From Alteripontixanthobacter sp. (GTDB lineage Bacteria > Pseudomonadota > Alphaproteobacteria > Sphingomonadales > Sphingomonadaceae), in NCBI GenBank assembly GCA_039968605.1, contig JBDVPM010000008.1:2160968-2224967 (forward strand): 64,000 nucleotides of DNA, given 5' to 3'. This document shows, piece by piece, positions 33,262 through 43,211 of this stretch (position 1 is its first letter; each line of letters begins with the position of its first letter). The translations under genes were made by a program, and so were the position numbers. The notes beneath the pieces are model-generated. The model was not told where the DNA came from, made no database searches, and saw only the letters and a list, made by a program, of their open reading frames with translations.

Positions 33262-35991
33262 CTAGAAGCGGCCGCGCACCGTGATGCCGTAGGTCCGCGG
33301 TTCGGCGAGGAATGCCGAATAGGTCTGCTGCGGCGCCACGAACGGTGTGTTGAACGCGACCTGGGTGTAATCCTTGTCGAACAGGTTCGACACCCAGCCT
33401 TCGATAGAGAAAGCATCGGCAATGTTGGTCACACCGATGCGGCCGTTGACGATCACATAGCCATCCTGCTCCTTGCCGAACAGCAGGTCGGAACCGGTGT
33501 TGTAATCGTCCGTCATCCGGGCGTTGACGAAGAACAGGCCTTCCATCCCGCTATTGCCGAGCGGCGGTGTCCAGGTGAAGGACGAGGTCGCCACCAGCTC
33601 CGGTGCGTTCGAGAGGTTGTCCCCCGGCAGCAAGCGCAGTGCCGGATCCAGCGGAGTGCCCGAATCGTCTCCGATCAGATCGTCTTCGTAGCTGGTATCG
33701 GCATAGGTAACGCCGAAGGTGACATCGATGGTCGAGGTCGGCCGGATATAGGCTTCCATCTCTACGCCCTGCGACACCACGCCGGGCGCGACATTGTCGA
33801 TAGCACACGCGCCGGTTGCTGCGCTGGCATCGCTATCCGCGCCGCCAAGGTCGGTATCGCAGCTGTTCACGTTCTGCACCAGAAACACCGAACCGTTGAA
33901 GGTGTTCAGCTGGAAATTGGTGAACTCCTGACGGAAACCAGCCAGGCTGACGCCGAAGCTGCGCGTGGCATATTTCGCGCCGATTTCGAACGCGTCGACG
34001 GTTTCTTCCTCGAACTGCAGGCTGGCCGGATCGATATTGGCGACGTTGAACGTCACCGGATTGCCCAGAGCAGAACGGTCGAGGTTGAACCCGCCAGCCT
34101 TGTAGCCGCGCGAATAGCTGCCGTAGAGCAGCAAATCCGGGGTAGGCTTCCAGCTAAGGATCGCGGTGCCGGTGAACTCGTCCTCGTCCCGCGTATCGGA
34201 AATCGACACACCGTCCAGTTCGGAGGTGGAATTGCCCTGGCAGGACAGTGCAATCAGACCGCCGGCAAGACCCGCCAGTGCCTGGTTTGCGAGCAACGGC
34301 GACAGCAGCGCGCGGTTCTGCGGACAGATCACGTTATCATTGCTGAACGTCGCGTCGAAATCCTTGGTTTCGTTGGTGTAACGAAGGCCCAAAGTCAGAT
34401 CGACGGTATCGGTTATCGCGAAAATATTATGCGTGAAAATCGCAAAGTTTTCGCTGGTCTGGTTGTACTGATCGCCCGTGCCGCCAAGGTCGTTGACTTG
34501 GGCCAGATTGTTGATCCCGCCAACGATCAGCGGCGTAGCCGCGCCGAACGCACCGACTCCGCCATTGGCCGCCGTAAGCGCGGCAATGTTCGGACCGAAA
34601 CAATTATCCGCCGCCGGGTTCACCAGTGCCGGATTGATCGCGATGGCGATGCGGCAATTGGCGAGTGTGCCATATTGCGTGCCGAAGCGCAGATTATCGC
34701 GCACTTCCAGCTTTTCATTCGCGTAATAGCCGCCAATCAACCAGTCGAACCGGTCGTCGAACAGCGAGCCCGCCAGACGCAGTTCCTGCGTGAAGGTTTC
34801 GAACTCGCGGGCGCCGGCATTCTCGTTCGGTGCGCGATAAAGAATGTCTGCTTGCGTGTAGTCCGTGTCCGAACCCTGGAAGTTGGAATATTCGCGGTAA
34901 GCAGTGATCGAGGTCAGCGAAACATTGCCGAAATCCCAATTTAGCTCACCCGAAACGCCATAATCTTCGGTCTCGCCAGCATAGCTGCGACCCGGAGTGA
35001 CATAGATATCGCGATCGAACGTGCTCTGCGTCAGAGCGCGCGGATCCTGCCCCAGGCCCAGCAAGACGCCCACGATCGGGTTCTGCGGGCTGGTCAGCGC
35101 GGGCGAGCCTGCAACGGGACGGTTGAATGGGTTGAAGCCGGGAGAAACGCGCGCCAGCGGAGCGAATTCGGGCTGAACGAAAGTTGCCGCGCAGCAGCGC
35201 TCTTCCTTCTTCGAATAGTCCCCGACAAGGCGGAAGGAAATATCGTCGGTGGGCTCGAACAGCAACTGTCCGCGCACCAGATAGCGGTCGCGGTTGTTCA
35301 CATCGATATCGTTGACAACATCGTTGTAGAAACCGTCGCGTTCGAAATAGACGCCGTCCACGCGCGCGGCCAGCGTATCGCCGAGCGGGGCATTGATGCC
35401 GCCTTCCACGCGGATCGCATCGTAATTGCCATAAGTGAACGCGCCATAGGCTTCGAAATTGAACTCCGGCGGCGCGGTATAGACGCTGATCAGGCCGGCC
35501 GAGGCGTTACGGCCACCCAGCGTACCCTGCGGGCCGCGCAGGATTTCAACCCGGTCGAGCGGGCCGAGTTCGGACAAGGCATTGCCCGAGCGCGAGCGAT
35601 ACACGCCATCGACGAACACCGCGACCGAGCTTTCCAGGCCGGGATTGTCACCGACCGTGCCGATGCCGCGGATACGGGCAGAACCATTGGCTTCGTTACC
35701 GGTGGAGGAAACGAGCAGCGACGGGGCAACCTGGTTCAGTTCGCGAATGTCGGTCGCGCCCGAATTGGCCAGGGTCTCGCCCGAAATGGCGGACACGGCG
35801 ACCGGCACATCGGACAGGACCTGCGCACGGCCCTGCGCGGTCACGATGATGATATTGTCATCGACGACGTCGGCATTTTCCAGCTGGCTGTCGGTGGCAT
35901 CGGCATCCTGCGCCAATGCGGTTTGCGGGGCGAGCGCAGCACCTGCGCCGAGCAAGGCGATTACGCCGAGTGAAGTGTGGGGGAATTTCAT
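33262..35991 (-). CDS. TonB-dependent outer-membrane receptor
   Basis: This 909-residue receptor starts at the ATG at 35991 behind AGGAGAGG. A signal peptide ends near residue 28 (ALAQ). A TonB-box-like IIIVTAQ lies near 48-53. The plug domain (about 60-165) contains DVPVAVSAISGETL, IRGIGTVG, and RVEILRGPQGTLGGRNASAG. A 22-strand barrel follows and ends in an aromatic residue (GRF). It belongs to the large sphingomonad receptor expansion that imports siderophores, sugars or plant compounds. The substrate cannot be inferred because no transporter or degradative genes adjoin it. Confidence 0.95.
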   Translation of the reverse strand: MKFPHTSLGVIALLGAGAALAPQTALAQDADATDSQLENADVVDDNIIIVTAQGRAQVLSDVPVAVSAISGETLANSGATDIRELNQVAPSLLVSSTGNEANGSARIRGIGTVGDNPGLESSVAVFVDGVYRSRSGNALSELGPLDRVEILRGPQGTLGGRNASAGLISVYTAPPEFNFEAYGAFTYGNYDAIRVEGGINAPLGDTLAARVDGVYFERDGFYNDVVNDIDVNNRDRYLVRGQLLFEPTDDISFRLVGDYSKKEERCCAATFVQPEFAPLARVSPGFNPFNRPVAGSPALTSPQNPIVGVLLGLGQDPRALTQSTFDRDIYVTPGRSYAGETEDYGVSGELNWDFGNVSLTSITAYREYSNFQGSDTDYTQADILYRAPNENAGAREFETFTQELRLAGSLFDDRFDWLIGGYYANEKLEVRDNLRFGTQYGTLANCRIAIAINPALVNPAADNCFGPNIAALTAANGGVGAFGAATPLIVGGINNLAQVNDLGGTGDQYNQTSENFAIFTHNIFAITDTVDLTLGLRYTNETKDFDATFSNDNVICPQNRALLSPLLANQALAGLAGGLIALSCQGNSTSELDGVSISDTRDEDEFTGTAILSWKPTPDLLLYGSYSRGYKAGGFNLDRSALGNPVTFNVANIDPASLQFEEETVDAFEIGAKYATRSFGVSLAGFRQEFTNFQLNTFNGSVFLVQNVNSCDTDLGGADSDASAATGACAIDNVAPGVVSQGVEMEAYIRPTSTIDVTFGVTYADTSYEDDLIGDDSGTPLDPALRLLPGDNLSNAPELVATSSFTWTPPLGNSGMEGLFFVNARMTDDYNTGSDLLFGKEQDGYVIVNGRIGVTNIADAFSIEGWVSNLFDKDYTQVAFNTPFVAPQQTYSAFLAEPRTYGITVRGRF

Positions 35992-36079
35992 GTCTAACCT
36001 CTCCTGAAAGGACAAAACTTTCCATATCGCGGCTACGCGCGCTTTATCATTTGTGCAATATTCAGCCGACCAATAGCTG

Positions 36080-38839
36080 TCATGCATCTTCCAGCTGTGC
36101 CTGAGTTGCATCACTCGCTGCGTTCAGCAAAGCCTGTTCGGCAGCCTCCATGCGGGCCTCGTCGGTAACTTTCTGCCCCAGCAGATCGGTAACGTAGAAC
36201 GTATCGGTCACCCGTTCGCCATAGGCGGTGATATGGGCGGAGTGGACGATCAGCTGGCTTTCGAACAAGGCGCGCGCCAACCGGTTTAGCAGCGCGGAAC
36301 GATCGCGCGCATTCACCTCGATCACCGTGAAATGGTTCGATGCCTTGTTGTTGACGGTAACGCGCGGGCGCACGTCGAACGCCTTGGCCCGGCTGCGCGG
36401 CAACGGGCGCGCGGCCAGTTTCGGGACCAGTTCGCCCTGGCGGTGCAGCGCATCGCGAATGGAACGCTTGATCCGCTCGAGCTGGGATGGCTCCTCGAAC
36501 GGAGCGCCCAGCGGATCCTGCACCAGGAAATTATCGACCGCATAGCCGGCGCGGTTGGTGTGGATGCGCGCATCGATGATATTCGCGCCCGCCAGATGGA
36601 TGCCGCCCGCCAGCCGGAAGAACAGCCCGGGGTGGTCGGCGGCTATCACGCTGACCAGCGTCGCACCGCGCTCGGCATCATACTGGCAGTGGATCGAGAG
36701 ATCCTCGTCCAGCGAGCGGGCAACATCATATTGCACCAGATTGCTGGCGATCACTTCGGCCGGCTCGGCAATCCAGTAGGCATCGGCGAACAAGCCGCCA
36801 TAATCGCCCATCAGTTCCTCGCTGGCCCCCAGCAATGCGGCGACTTCCACCTGCTTGGCAGCAATACGTTCCTCGCGCCGGTGGCGTTGATGGCCCAGCC
36901 GCAACCGGTCCTGCGCGGCATCGTACAGCTCGCCCAGCAGCTGGCCTTTCCAGCTGTTCCATACGCCCGGACCGACCGCGCGGATATCCACCGCGGTCAG
37001 TATGGCGAGCTGGCGCAGCCGCTCCATGCTCTGCACGTCGGCCAGGAAATCGTCGATCGTCTTGGGGTCGGTCAGATCGCGCTTGAACGCTGTCGCGCTC
37101 ATCAGCAGATGTTTCAACACCAGCCATGCGACCAGATCGGTTTCCGCCGCGCTCAGGCCGAAGCGGGGGCACAGCTTGCGCGCGACTTTCTCGCCCAGCA
37201 CCGAATGATCGCCGCCGCGCCCCTTGGCGATATCGTGCAGCAGCACCGCGACATAGGTGACCCGGCGGCTGGCAACCTGGTGGATCACGCGGGTGGCGCG
37301 CGGATGGTCTTCGGCCAGTTCGCCGCGCTCTATCTGCGATGTCAGCCCGATGGCGCGGATGGTGTGTTCGTCCACCGTATAATGGTGATACATGTCGAAC
37401 TGCATCTGCGCATTGACCCGGCCGAAATCGGGCACGAAGCGGCCGAACACGCCCGCCTCGTTCATCCAGCGCAGCGCGGTTTCGGGATCATTGCGCCCGC
37501 AAAGCAGGTCGAGGAACAGCGCATTGGCGCGCTTGTCCTTGCGCACAGAGGACTTGATCAGCCCATTGTCGCGGTCCGCCTGGCGCATGGTTTCGGGATG
37601 GATTTCAAGCCCGTGCTCCTCGGCCAGCTTGAACACTTCGATCAGCCGCACCGGGTCTTCGCGAAACCAGTCATCCGATGGCGCGGCGATCTTGCCTTCG
37701 GACACCTTGTAACCTTCGATATCGCGCATCCGGTCCATCAGACTGGCCAGCAGGCCGCGCTTCTTGGCGAATTGGTGATCGAGCTGGCTGAGGAACACGC
37801 CCGTCAGCGAACCAACCCGTTTGGCCTGCAGGAAATAGAACTGCATGAACCGCTCGACCGCGCTCTTGCCGGGGCGATCTACGAAATTCATCCGTTCGGA
37901 CACTGCGCGCTGCAAATCGAAGGTCAGCCGGTCTTCCGCGCGGCCGGTAATGATGTGCAAATGACAGCGCACCGCCAGCAGGAAGCCTTCTGCCCGGCGG
38001 AAGCTGCGATATTCGGACTTGGTCAGCAGCCCCACATCGACCAGTTCCGCTCCGCTGCGTACCTGATGGATGAACTTGCCGATCCAGTAGAGCGTCTGCA
38101 GATCGCGCAAGCCGCCCTTGCCGTCTTTTACGTTGGGCTCAACGACATAGCGGCTGTCGCCCATCCGCTCGTGCCGCGCATTGCGCTCGGCCAGTTTTTC
38201 GGTGACGAATTGCTGTTCATTGCCCTGTACCACGTCGCGCGAAAACCGCCTTGCGGCCTCTTCGTAGAAATCGCGGTCGCCCCAGACATAGCGGCCTTCC
38301 AGCAGAGCGGTGCGGATGGTGAGATCCTCTTTCGCCATCCGGATAGTCTCGTCCAGCGTGCGGCTGGACTGGCCCACTTTCAGGCCGAGATCCCACAGGA
38401 AATAGAGCATCGCCTCGACCACCTGTTCGCACCATGGCGTACGGCGCTCGGGGGTGAGGAAGGCGATATCGACATCCGAATGCGGTGCCATTTCGCGGCG
38501 GCCATAACCGCCCACCGCCATTACCGAAATCCGTTCCGATCTGGACGGGTTGGAGATCGGGTAAACCCGCGCGGTCACATGGTCGTAAATCAGCCGCACC
38601 AACTGATCGATCAGGAAGCTCTGGCTGCCGGCGCATTCGTGGCCCGCCGCCGGCTTTTCCTCCAGTCGGCTTGCAATTTCATCGCGCCCGGCATCCAGCG
38701 CATCGTTGAGTAGCGCGACGATGGCCGGACGCGCGGCCTGCGGATCGCCGCCCGCTTGCCCCATCGCTGCGTCGATCTGTTCGGCAAGAATACGCCGGTC
38801 GATGATCGCGCGTTGATTGGGGATGCGTAAGCGGGCCAT
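36080..38839 (-). CDS. glnD: [Protein-PII] uridylyltransferase/uridylyl-removing enzyme
   Basis: This 919-residue nitrogen sensor attaches UMP to PII when glutamine is low and removes it when high. The nucleotidyltransferase motif GGYGRREMAPHSDVDIAF lies near residue 113. The HD hydrolase domain has HHYTVDEHT and LLHDIAKGRGGDHS near 480-540. Two ACT domains near 720-790 and 835-905 bind glutamine. It lies eight bases downstream of an acyl-CoA synthetase gene on the same strand, an unusual partner. Confidence 0.97.
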   Translation of the reverse strand: MARLRIPNQRAIIDRRILAEQIDAAMGQAGGDPQAARPAIVALLNDALDAGRDEIASRLEEKPAAGHECAGSQSFLIDQLVRLIYDHVTARVYPISNPSRSERISVMAVGGYGRREMAPHSDVDIAFLTPERRTPWCEQVVEAMLYFLWDLGLKVGQSSRTLDETIRMAKEDLTIRTALLEGRYVWGDRDFYEEAARRFSRDVVQGNEQQFVTEKLAERNARHERMGDSRYVVEPNVKDGKGGLRDLQTLYWIGKFIHQVRSGAELVDVGLLTKSEYRSFRRAEGFLLAVRCHLHIITGRAEDRLTFDLQRAVSERMNFVDRPGKSAVERFMQFYFLQAKRVGSLTGVFLSQLDHQFAKKRGLLASLMDRMRDIEGYKVSEGKIAAPSDDWFREDPVRLIEVFKLAEEHGLEIHPETMRQADRDNGLIKSSVRKDKRANALFLDLLCGRNDPETALRWMNEAGVFGRFVPDFGRVNAQMQFDMYHHYTVDEHTIRAIGLTSQIERGELAEDHPRATRVIHQVASRRVTYVAVLLHDIAKGRGGDHSVLGEKVARKLCPRFGLSAAETDLVAWLVLKHLLMSATAFKRDLTDPKTIDDFLADVQSMERLRQLAILTAVDIRAVGPGVWNSWKGQLLGELYDAAQDRLRLGHQRHRREERIAAKQVEVAALLGASEELMGDYGGLFADAYWIAEPAEVIASNLVQYDVARSLDEDLSIHCQYDAERGATLVSVIAADHPGLFFRLAGGIHLAGANIIDARIHTNRAGYAVDNFLVQDPLGAPFEEPSQLERIKRSIRDALHRQGELVPKLAARPLPRSRAKAFDVRPRVTVNNKASNHFTVIEVNARDRSALLNRLARALFESQLIVHSAHITAYGERVTDTFYVTDLLGQKVTDEARMEAAEQALLNAASDATQAQLEDA

Positions 38840-38847
38840 ATTTGCGG

Positions 38848-40563
38848 TCAGACCGCTCCTGTCTGCTTGTTCTTGTAAGCGTCCTTGACCGTCCGCTTGT
38901 CGATTTTCTGCGTACCCAGACGTGGGAGCGTTTCGTCCGATTTCCAGAGGCGGGTGGGCATCTTGAACGGGGCAAGTCGGCCTTCGAGGAAGCCGCGCAA
39001 GGCCTCCGGCGTCAACTCGCTGCCTTCTTTCACATGGAACACCACCGCCGGCAATTCGCCGAAGCGTTCGTCATCCAGCCCGAAACAGCTGCATTCCTTC
39101 ACATCGGGATGGGCGTAGATTTCCTGCTCCACCTCGATGCAGGAAATATTTTCGCCGCCGCGGATGATGATGTCCTTCTTGCGGTCGACGATGAACAGAT
39201 ATTCGTCCTCGTCGAGATAGCCCAGATCGCCGGTGCGGAAGAAACCGTCATCGGTATAGGCGGCCTTGGTCGCTTCGGGGTTTTTGTAATATTCGGCGAA
39301 ATTGGCGACCGTGCGGAAGCAGACTTCGCCCACATCGCCCTGCGCCAGGTGATTGCCGTCATCGTCCAGGATCGCGATTTCCACGATCGGCTTGCTCGCC
39401 TTGCCGGTGGACCCCGGCTTGGCCATGTAATTCTCGTTGAAATTGCCGCAGCCAACACCGTTGGTTTCGGTGAGGCCGTAGCCAAGCAGCGGGAAACCTT
39501 CGGGAAACGCTTCCTTGATCTTCGTAACATGTTCGACCGGGCGCGGCGCACCGCCAGCGGCGAAGCTCTTGCATGCAGTCAGGTCGAAATCGCCGCGCTC
39601 GGGATGGCTGGCAATTTCGTAGCTCATCAGCGGCACGCCGACGAAATAGCTGACCTTTTCCGCCTCCATCAAACGCATCGCCTCGCGCGCATCCCATTTC
39701 GGCATGAGCACGAGCTTGCGCGCAATGCCGTAGCTTTGCAGGTAAAGCGGCACTTCGCCGGTAACGTGGAACAAAGGCACTGCGATCAGCGCGCAGGGCT
39801 GGTCCTTGGGCTCGTTGCCCTGCTCGGTCAGCAGCATCTTCGCCATCGCGCTTTGCGACATGTAGCTCATCGCGCCGTGGACCACCGCGCGGTGATCGGA
39901 CACCGCGCCCTTGGGATAGCCGGTGGAGCCCGACGTATAGAGGATGGTCGCCATGTCGTCCGGCCGGATATCGGGCAGGGTCATGTCGCCCACGCCGTGT
40001 TCCGGCCAGATCGCCGCCAGGCCCGCGCCGCCATTTTCAGCCGTGGGCGGCCCGTCATGGCCGATCACGACCAGCTTGGCGCCGAAATCTTCGCCCTCCA
40101 ACCGCTTCGCGCGGCCGGAATCGGCCAGCACCAACGAGCATTCTGCCAGCTTGATACCATAGGCCATTTCCGCCCCGGTCCAGAAGCCGTTGACCAGCGT
40201 CGCACAGCCGCCGGCCAGGATGATTCCCATATAGGAGATGATCCAGTTGGCCGAATTGCGCGCGGCGATACCCACGCGGTCGCCCACCCGCACATCGTGG
40301 CGCTGGACCAGCCCGGCGGCGACATGGCGCGCGGCGGCAAATGTCTCGCCAAAGGTCAGGCGAATATCGCCATCGACCAGAAATTCCAGATCGGCATGTT
40401 CGGTGCAGAAATGCGCGAAATAATGCGCCAGCGTCGGCGGCGCGTTCTTGAACACCGGCAGCTGGGTGCCGTGCCGTTCGATGGTATCTGTTTCGAACGG
40501 CATTCCGGGCGCTGTCAGCCCGGTAATAAGGCGGTCCATATCCTGGTCCAGCTGTGTCGGCAT
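38848..40563 (-). CDS. Acyl-CoA synthetase (AMP-forming), class I
   Basis: The protein has 571 residues from the ATG at 40563, with GGAGAG seven bases ahead. The ATP-binding loop YTSGSTGYPKGA is near residue 205, the YGLTETNG motif near 355, the TGDLGYLDEDEYLFIVDRKKD motif near 455, and the C-terminal lysine is in GTQKIDKRTV. It resembles fatty or aromatic acid CoA ligases, and the substrate is not determined by the sequence. It lies directly ahead of glnD with only eight bases between. Confidence 0.92.
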   Translation of the reverse strand: MPTQLDQDMDRLITGLTAPGMPFETDTIERHGTQLPVFKNAPPTLAHYFAHFCTEHADLEFLVDGDIRLTFGETFAAARHVAAGLVQRHDVRVGDRVGIAARNSANWIISYMGIILAGGCATLVNGFWTGAEMAYGIKLAECSLVLADSGRAKRLEGEDFGAKLVVIGHDGPPTAENGGAGLAAIWPEHGVGDMTLPDIRPDDMATILYTSGSTGYPKGAVSDHRAVVHGAMSYMSQSAMAKMLLTEQGNEPKDQPCALIAVPLFHVTGEVPLYLQSYGIARKLVLMPKWDAREAMRLMEAEKVSYFVGVPLMSYEIASHPERGDFDLTACKSFAAGGAPRPVEHVTKIKEAFPEGFPLLGYGLTETNGVGCGNFNENYMAKPGSTGKASKPIVEIAILDDDGNHLAQGDVGEVCFRTVANFAEYYKNPEATKAAYTDDGFFRTGDLGYLDEDEYLFIVDRKKDIIIRGGENISCIEVEQEIYAHPDVKECSCFGLDDERFGELPAVVFHVKEGSELTPEALRGFLEGRLAPFKMPTRLWKSDETLPRLGTQKIDKRTVKDAYKNKQTGAV

Positions 40564-40732
40564 TGATCGCTCTCTCCATTGGCCGGGGGCGCTGTTGGCA
40601 CGCCTCGCCGGAATAATAACTGTGTCACACGGGGTTTTGCCGCCCCTTTCGCTCGGGAGCGGCCTATGGCAATAGCGCCGCGCTGCCGCCTGATAACCAC
40701 AAGCGGCCACCAACATCTAGAGGGTAAGCATC

Positions 40733-41638
40733 TTGCTGTCACTATTGGCCGAAACGACACAATATGTCCGGTTCGAGGATTTGCCGTTATCGGAAGGCAT
40801 TGCCCTGCCCGGCGGTTTCATGCTGCGCTTCTACTCGCTGGCCTATCTGGCCGGGATCATCCTGGGCTATTGGCACCTGACCCGGATGATCAAGGCGCCG
40901 GGCAGCCCGATGGCGCAGCGTCATGCGGACGATCTGTTCTTTTATTCCACTCTCGGCATCATCCTGGGCGGACGTTTGGGCTATGCATTGTTCTACAAGC
41001 CGGAACTGTTCGTCACCTTCACCGAAGGCGAATTTGTCAGCTGGAACCTGCTGCGCCTGTGGGACGGGGGAATGAGCTTCCACGGCGGCGTGCTCGGCGT
41101 TCTGGCAGGGATCGCCTACCTCGCCTGGCGCGACAAGCTCAGCTTCCTGCGGATCAGCGACTATATCGCGGTCAACGTGCCGTTCGGCATGATGTTCGGC
41201 CGGCTGGCCAATTTCGTGAACGGCGAATTGTGGGGCCGCACTACCGATGTGCCGTGGGCGATCATCTTCCCCGGCGCGGGCGAACTGCCGCGCCATCCCA
41301 GCCAGCTTTACGAAGCTGCGCTGGAAGGCGCGCTGTTGATCGCGGTGCTGCTGTATATGTTCTGGCGCACGCGTGCGCGATACCGGCCCGGCCTGCTGGT
41401 GGGCACATTCACTTTCGGCATCGCGCTGGGACGCTTCACGGTCGAGTTTTTCCGCGAGCCCGATGCACATCTGGCCGATGTGGTGGTCGATACCGGCCTG
41501 TCGCAGGGCCAATGGCTCACCATTCCGCTGATCCTGATCGGCCTCGGCGTAATGATCTACGCCCTGCGGAAACCTCCGCTCGGCACCCATGTGCAGACCT
41601 CCGCCGCGCAGGTCGCCGATCTGGGCAAATCTGTGTGA
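40733..41638 (+). CDS. lgt: Prolipoprotein diacylglyceryl transferase
   Basis: This 301-residue inner-membrane enzyme attaches diacylglycerol to the lipobox cysteine of prolipoproteins, the first step of lipoprotein maturation. The Lgt signature GRLANFVNGELWGR lies near residue 156. HGG in FHGGVLG and HPSQLYEA are conserved, and about seven helices are visible. The start is TTG at 40733, supported by AGAGGG eight bases ahead. The stop overlaps the start of the methyltransferase gene (GTGA). Many lipoproteins in this window are likely substrates. Confidence 0.96.
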   Translation: MLSLLAETTQYVRFEDLPLSEGIALPGGFMLRFYSLAYLAGIILGYWHLTRMIKAPGSPMAQRHADDLFFYSTLGIILGGRLGYALFYKPELFVTFTEGEFVSWNLLRLWDGGMSFHGGVLGVLAGIAYLAWRDKLSFLRISDYIAVNVPFGMMFGRLANFVNGELWGRTTDVPWAIIFPGAGELPRHPSQLYEAALEGALLIAVLLYMFWRTRARYRPGLLVGTFTFGIALGRFTVEFFREPDAHLADVVVDTGLSQGQWLTIPLILIGLGVMIYALRKPPLGTHVQTSAAQVADLGKSV

Positions 41639-42711
41639 GCGAAAGGCCGCTGGCCGAAACCTTTCGGCGGCTGATCCGCGCCACCGGCCCGATCTCGCTC
41701 GCCCGCTATATGGGCGAGAGCAACGCGCATTATTACGCCAGCCGCGACCCGCTGGGCAGGGCGCAGGACACCACCGGCGGCGATTTCACCACCGCGCCGG
41801 AAATCAGCCAGATGTTCGGCGAATTGGTCGGGCTGTGGCTGACCGATCTGTGGGACCGGGCGGGACGGCCAGGGCGGGTCGTCTATGCAGAACTGGGTCC
41901 GGGCCGGGGAACGCTGGCGAAGGATGCGCTGCGCGCGATGGCGGCCCAAGGGTTGCGGCCCGACGTGCACTTCGTCGAAGGCTCGCCCGCCTTACGCAGA
42001 ATTCAACGAGCAGCGGTTGCGGGGGCGCAGTTTCATGACGATACGACCACCCTGCCCGGCGATGCGCCGATCCTGCTGGTCGCCAACGAATTTTTCGACG
42101 CGCTGCCGGTGCGCCAGCTCGTCCGCAGCGAAACCGGTTGGCGCGAACGGATGGTCGGGCTGGCTGACGATTGCGCATTCCGCTTCGTGGCCGGGGACCA
42201 GCCGATGAAGGATATCGTGCCGCCCGATCGGCGCGAGGCGGAAGCGGGCGCGATCATCGAGACCTGTCCCGCCGCATCGGCCGTCATGCGCGATATCTCC
42301 GCGCGCATCGCGGCGCAGGGCGGCGCGATGCTGACGGTGGATTACGGTTACACCGCTGCGCAAACCGGCTCGACCCTGCAGGCGGTCCGCGCGCATCGGA
42401 AAGTCGATCCGCTGTCCGCACCTGGCGAAGCCGATCTGACTGCGCTGGTCGATTTTGCCGCATTGGCGCAAGCGGTGGATGGCGCGCGCCATGACGGCAC
42501 CATTACCCAGGGCGAATTGCTACGTGCGCTGGGGATCGATCACCGCGCGGCTGCTCTTGCCCGCGGCGCACCGGGGCAGGAGGCATCGCTGCTCCGGGCG
42601 GCCGAGCGGCTGGCAGGCGACAATCAGATGGGCCGCCTGTTCAAGGCGATGGCGCTGACCGCTCCGGATTGGCCGCCGCCTGCCGCCTTTGCCGCGGAAC
42701 CCCCGGGGTAG
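41635..42711 (+). CDS. SAM-dependent methyltransferase, MidA/NDUFAF7 family
   Basis: This 358-residue protein starts with GTG inside the four-base overlap with lgt. Family features are ISLARYMGESNAHYYASRDPLG near the N-terminus, GGDFTTAPEISQMFGELVG, the SAM-binding AELGPGRGTLAKDALR, and NEFFDALPVRQLV. The human relative NDUFAF7 methylates an arginine of a complex I subunit during assembly. A similar role in bacterial complex I is inferred. The neighbour lgt is functionally unrelated, so the coupling is probably historical. Confidence 0.92.
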   Translation: MSERPLAETFRRLIRATGPISLARYMGESNAHYYASRDPLGRAQDTTGGDFTTAPEISQMFGELVGLWLTDLWDRAGRPGRVVYAELGPGRGTLAKDALRAMAAQGLRPDVHFVEGSPALRRIQRAAVAGAQFHDDTTTLPGDAPILLVANEFFDALPVRQLVRSETGWRERMVGLADDCAFRFVAGDQPMKDIVPPDRREAEAGAIIETCPAASAVMRDISARIAAQGGAMLTVDYGYTAAQTGSTLQAVRAHRKVDPLSAPGEADLTALVDFAALAQAVDGARHDGTITQGELLRALGIDHRAAALARGAPGQEASLLRAAERLAGDNQMGRLFKAMALTAPDWPPPAAFAAEPPG

Positions 42712-42787
42712 CCGATGCGTATTCAGCTTGGCGCAACACCGCCTGCGATACTCAAGCGCAATTCACACCCCGGGGAGAGTTCCTGTC

Positions 42788-43210
42788 ATGATCCGTACCG
42801 CCATCGCCGCGTTTTTCGCGAGCCTGATGCTCTGGGCATCGCCCGCTTTCGCAGCCGATGCCATCACCGGCAAATGGGTGACCGCAGAAGGCGATGCGGT
42901 CATCACCATCCAGAAATGCGGCCGGACCTATTGCGGCAGGATCAGCAAGTTCCTGGTGACCCCGCCCAATGGTGCGGACCAGCGCGATGTCGAAAATCCC
43001 GACCCGAAGAAGCGCAGCCGCAAGTTGATGGGCATGCCGGTGCTGTTCAATTTCTCCGAAGACGGCGATTTATGGCGCGGGCGGATCTACGACCCCAAGG
43101 AAGGCAAGGATTATCGCTCCGTCGTGCGCCGCAAGAGCGCTTCCCGGCTGGAAGTGAAGGGCTGCATCGGACCGTTCTGCCAAACGCAGATGTGGCGCCG
43201 GGCAAACTGA
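42788..43210 (+). CDS. Secreted DUF2147 domain protein
   Basis: This 140-residue exported protein has a signal peptide ending near residue 22 (AFAAD). The mature part is DUF2147, a lipocalin-like small beta-barrel: ITGKWVTAEGDAVITIQKCGRTYCGRI at its start and the closing KGCIGPFCQTQMWRR. Four cysteines could form two disulfides. The family is periplasmic and of unknown function. A GGGGAG ribosome site precedes the ATG by nine bases. It is convergent with the osmoprotectant transporter genes. Confidence 0.88.
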   Translation: MIRTAIAAFFASLMLWASPAFAADAITGKWVTAEGDAVITIQKCGRTYCGRISKFLVTPPNGADQRDVENPDPKKRSRKLMGMPVLFNFSEDGDLWRGRIYDPKEGKDYRSVVRRKSASRLEVKGCIGPFCQTQMWRRAN

Positions 43211-43211
43211 C

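Noticed and set aside
36332-38713. Long plus-strand frame antisense to glnD (793 residues)
   Set aside because: It is an antisense shadow caused by high third-position GC. glnD has all expected domains.
40579-41634. Plus-strand extension of the MidA-like frame to 710 residues
   Set aside because: It is a shadow of lgt. The methyltransferase begins at the GTG at 41635 overlapping the lgt stop.
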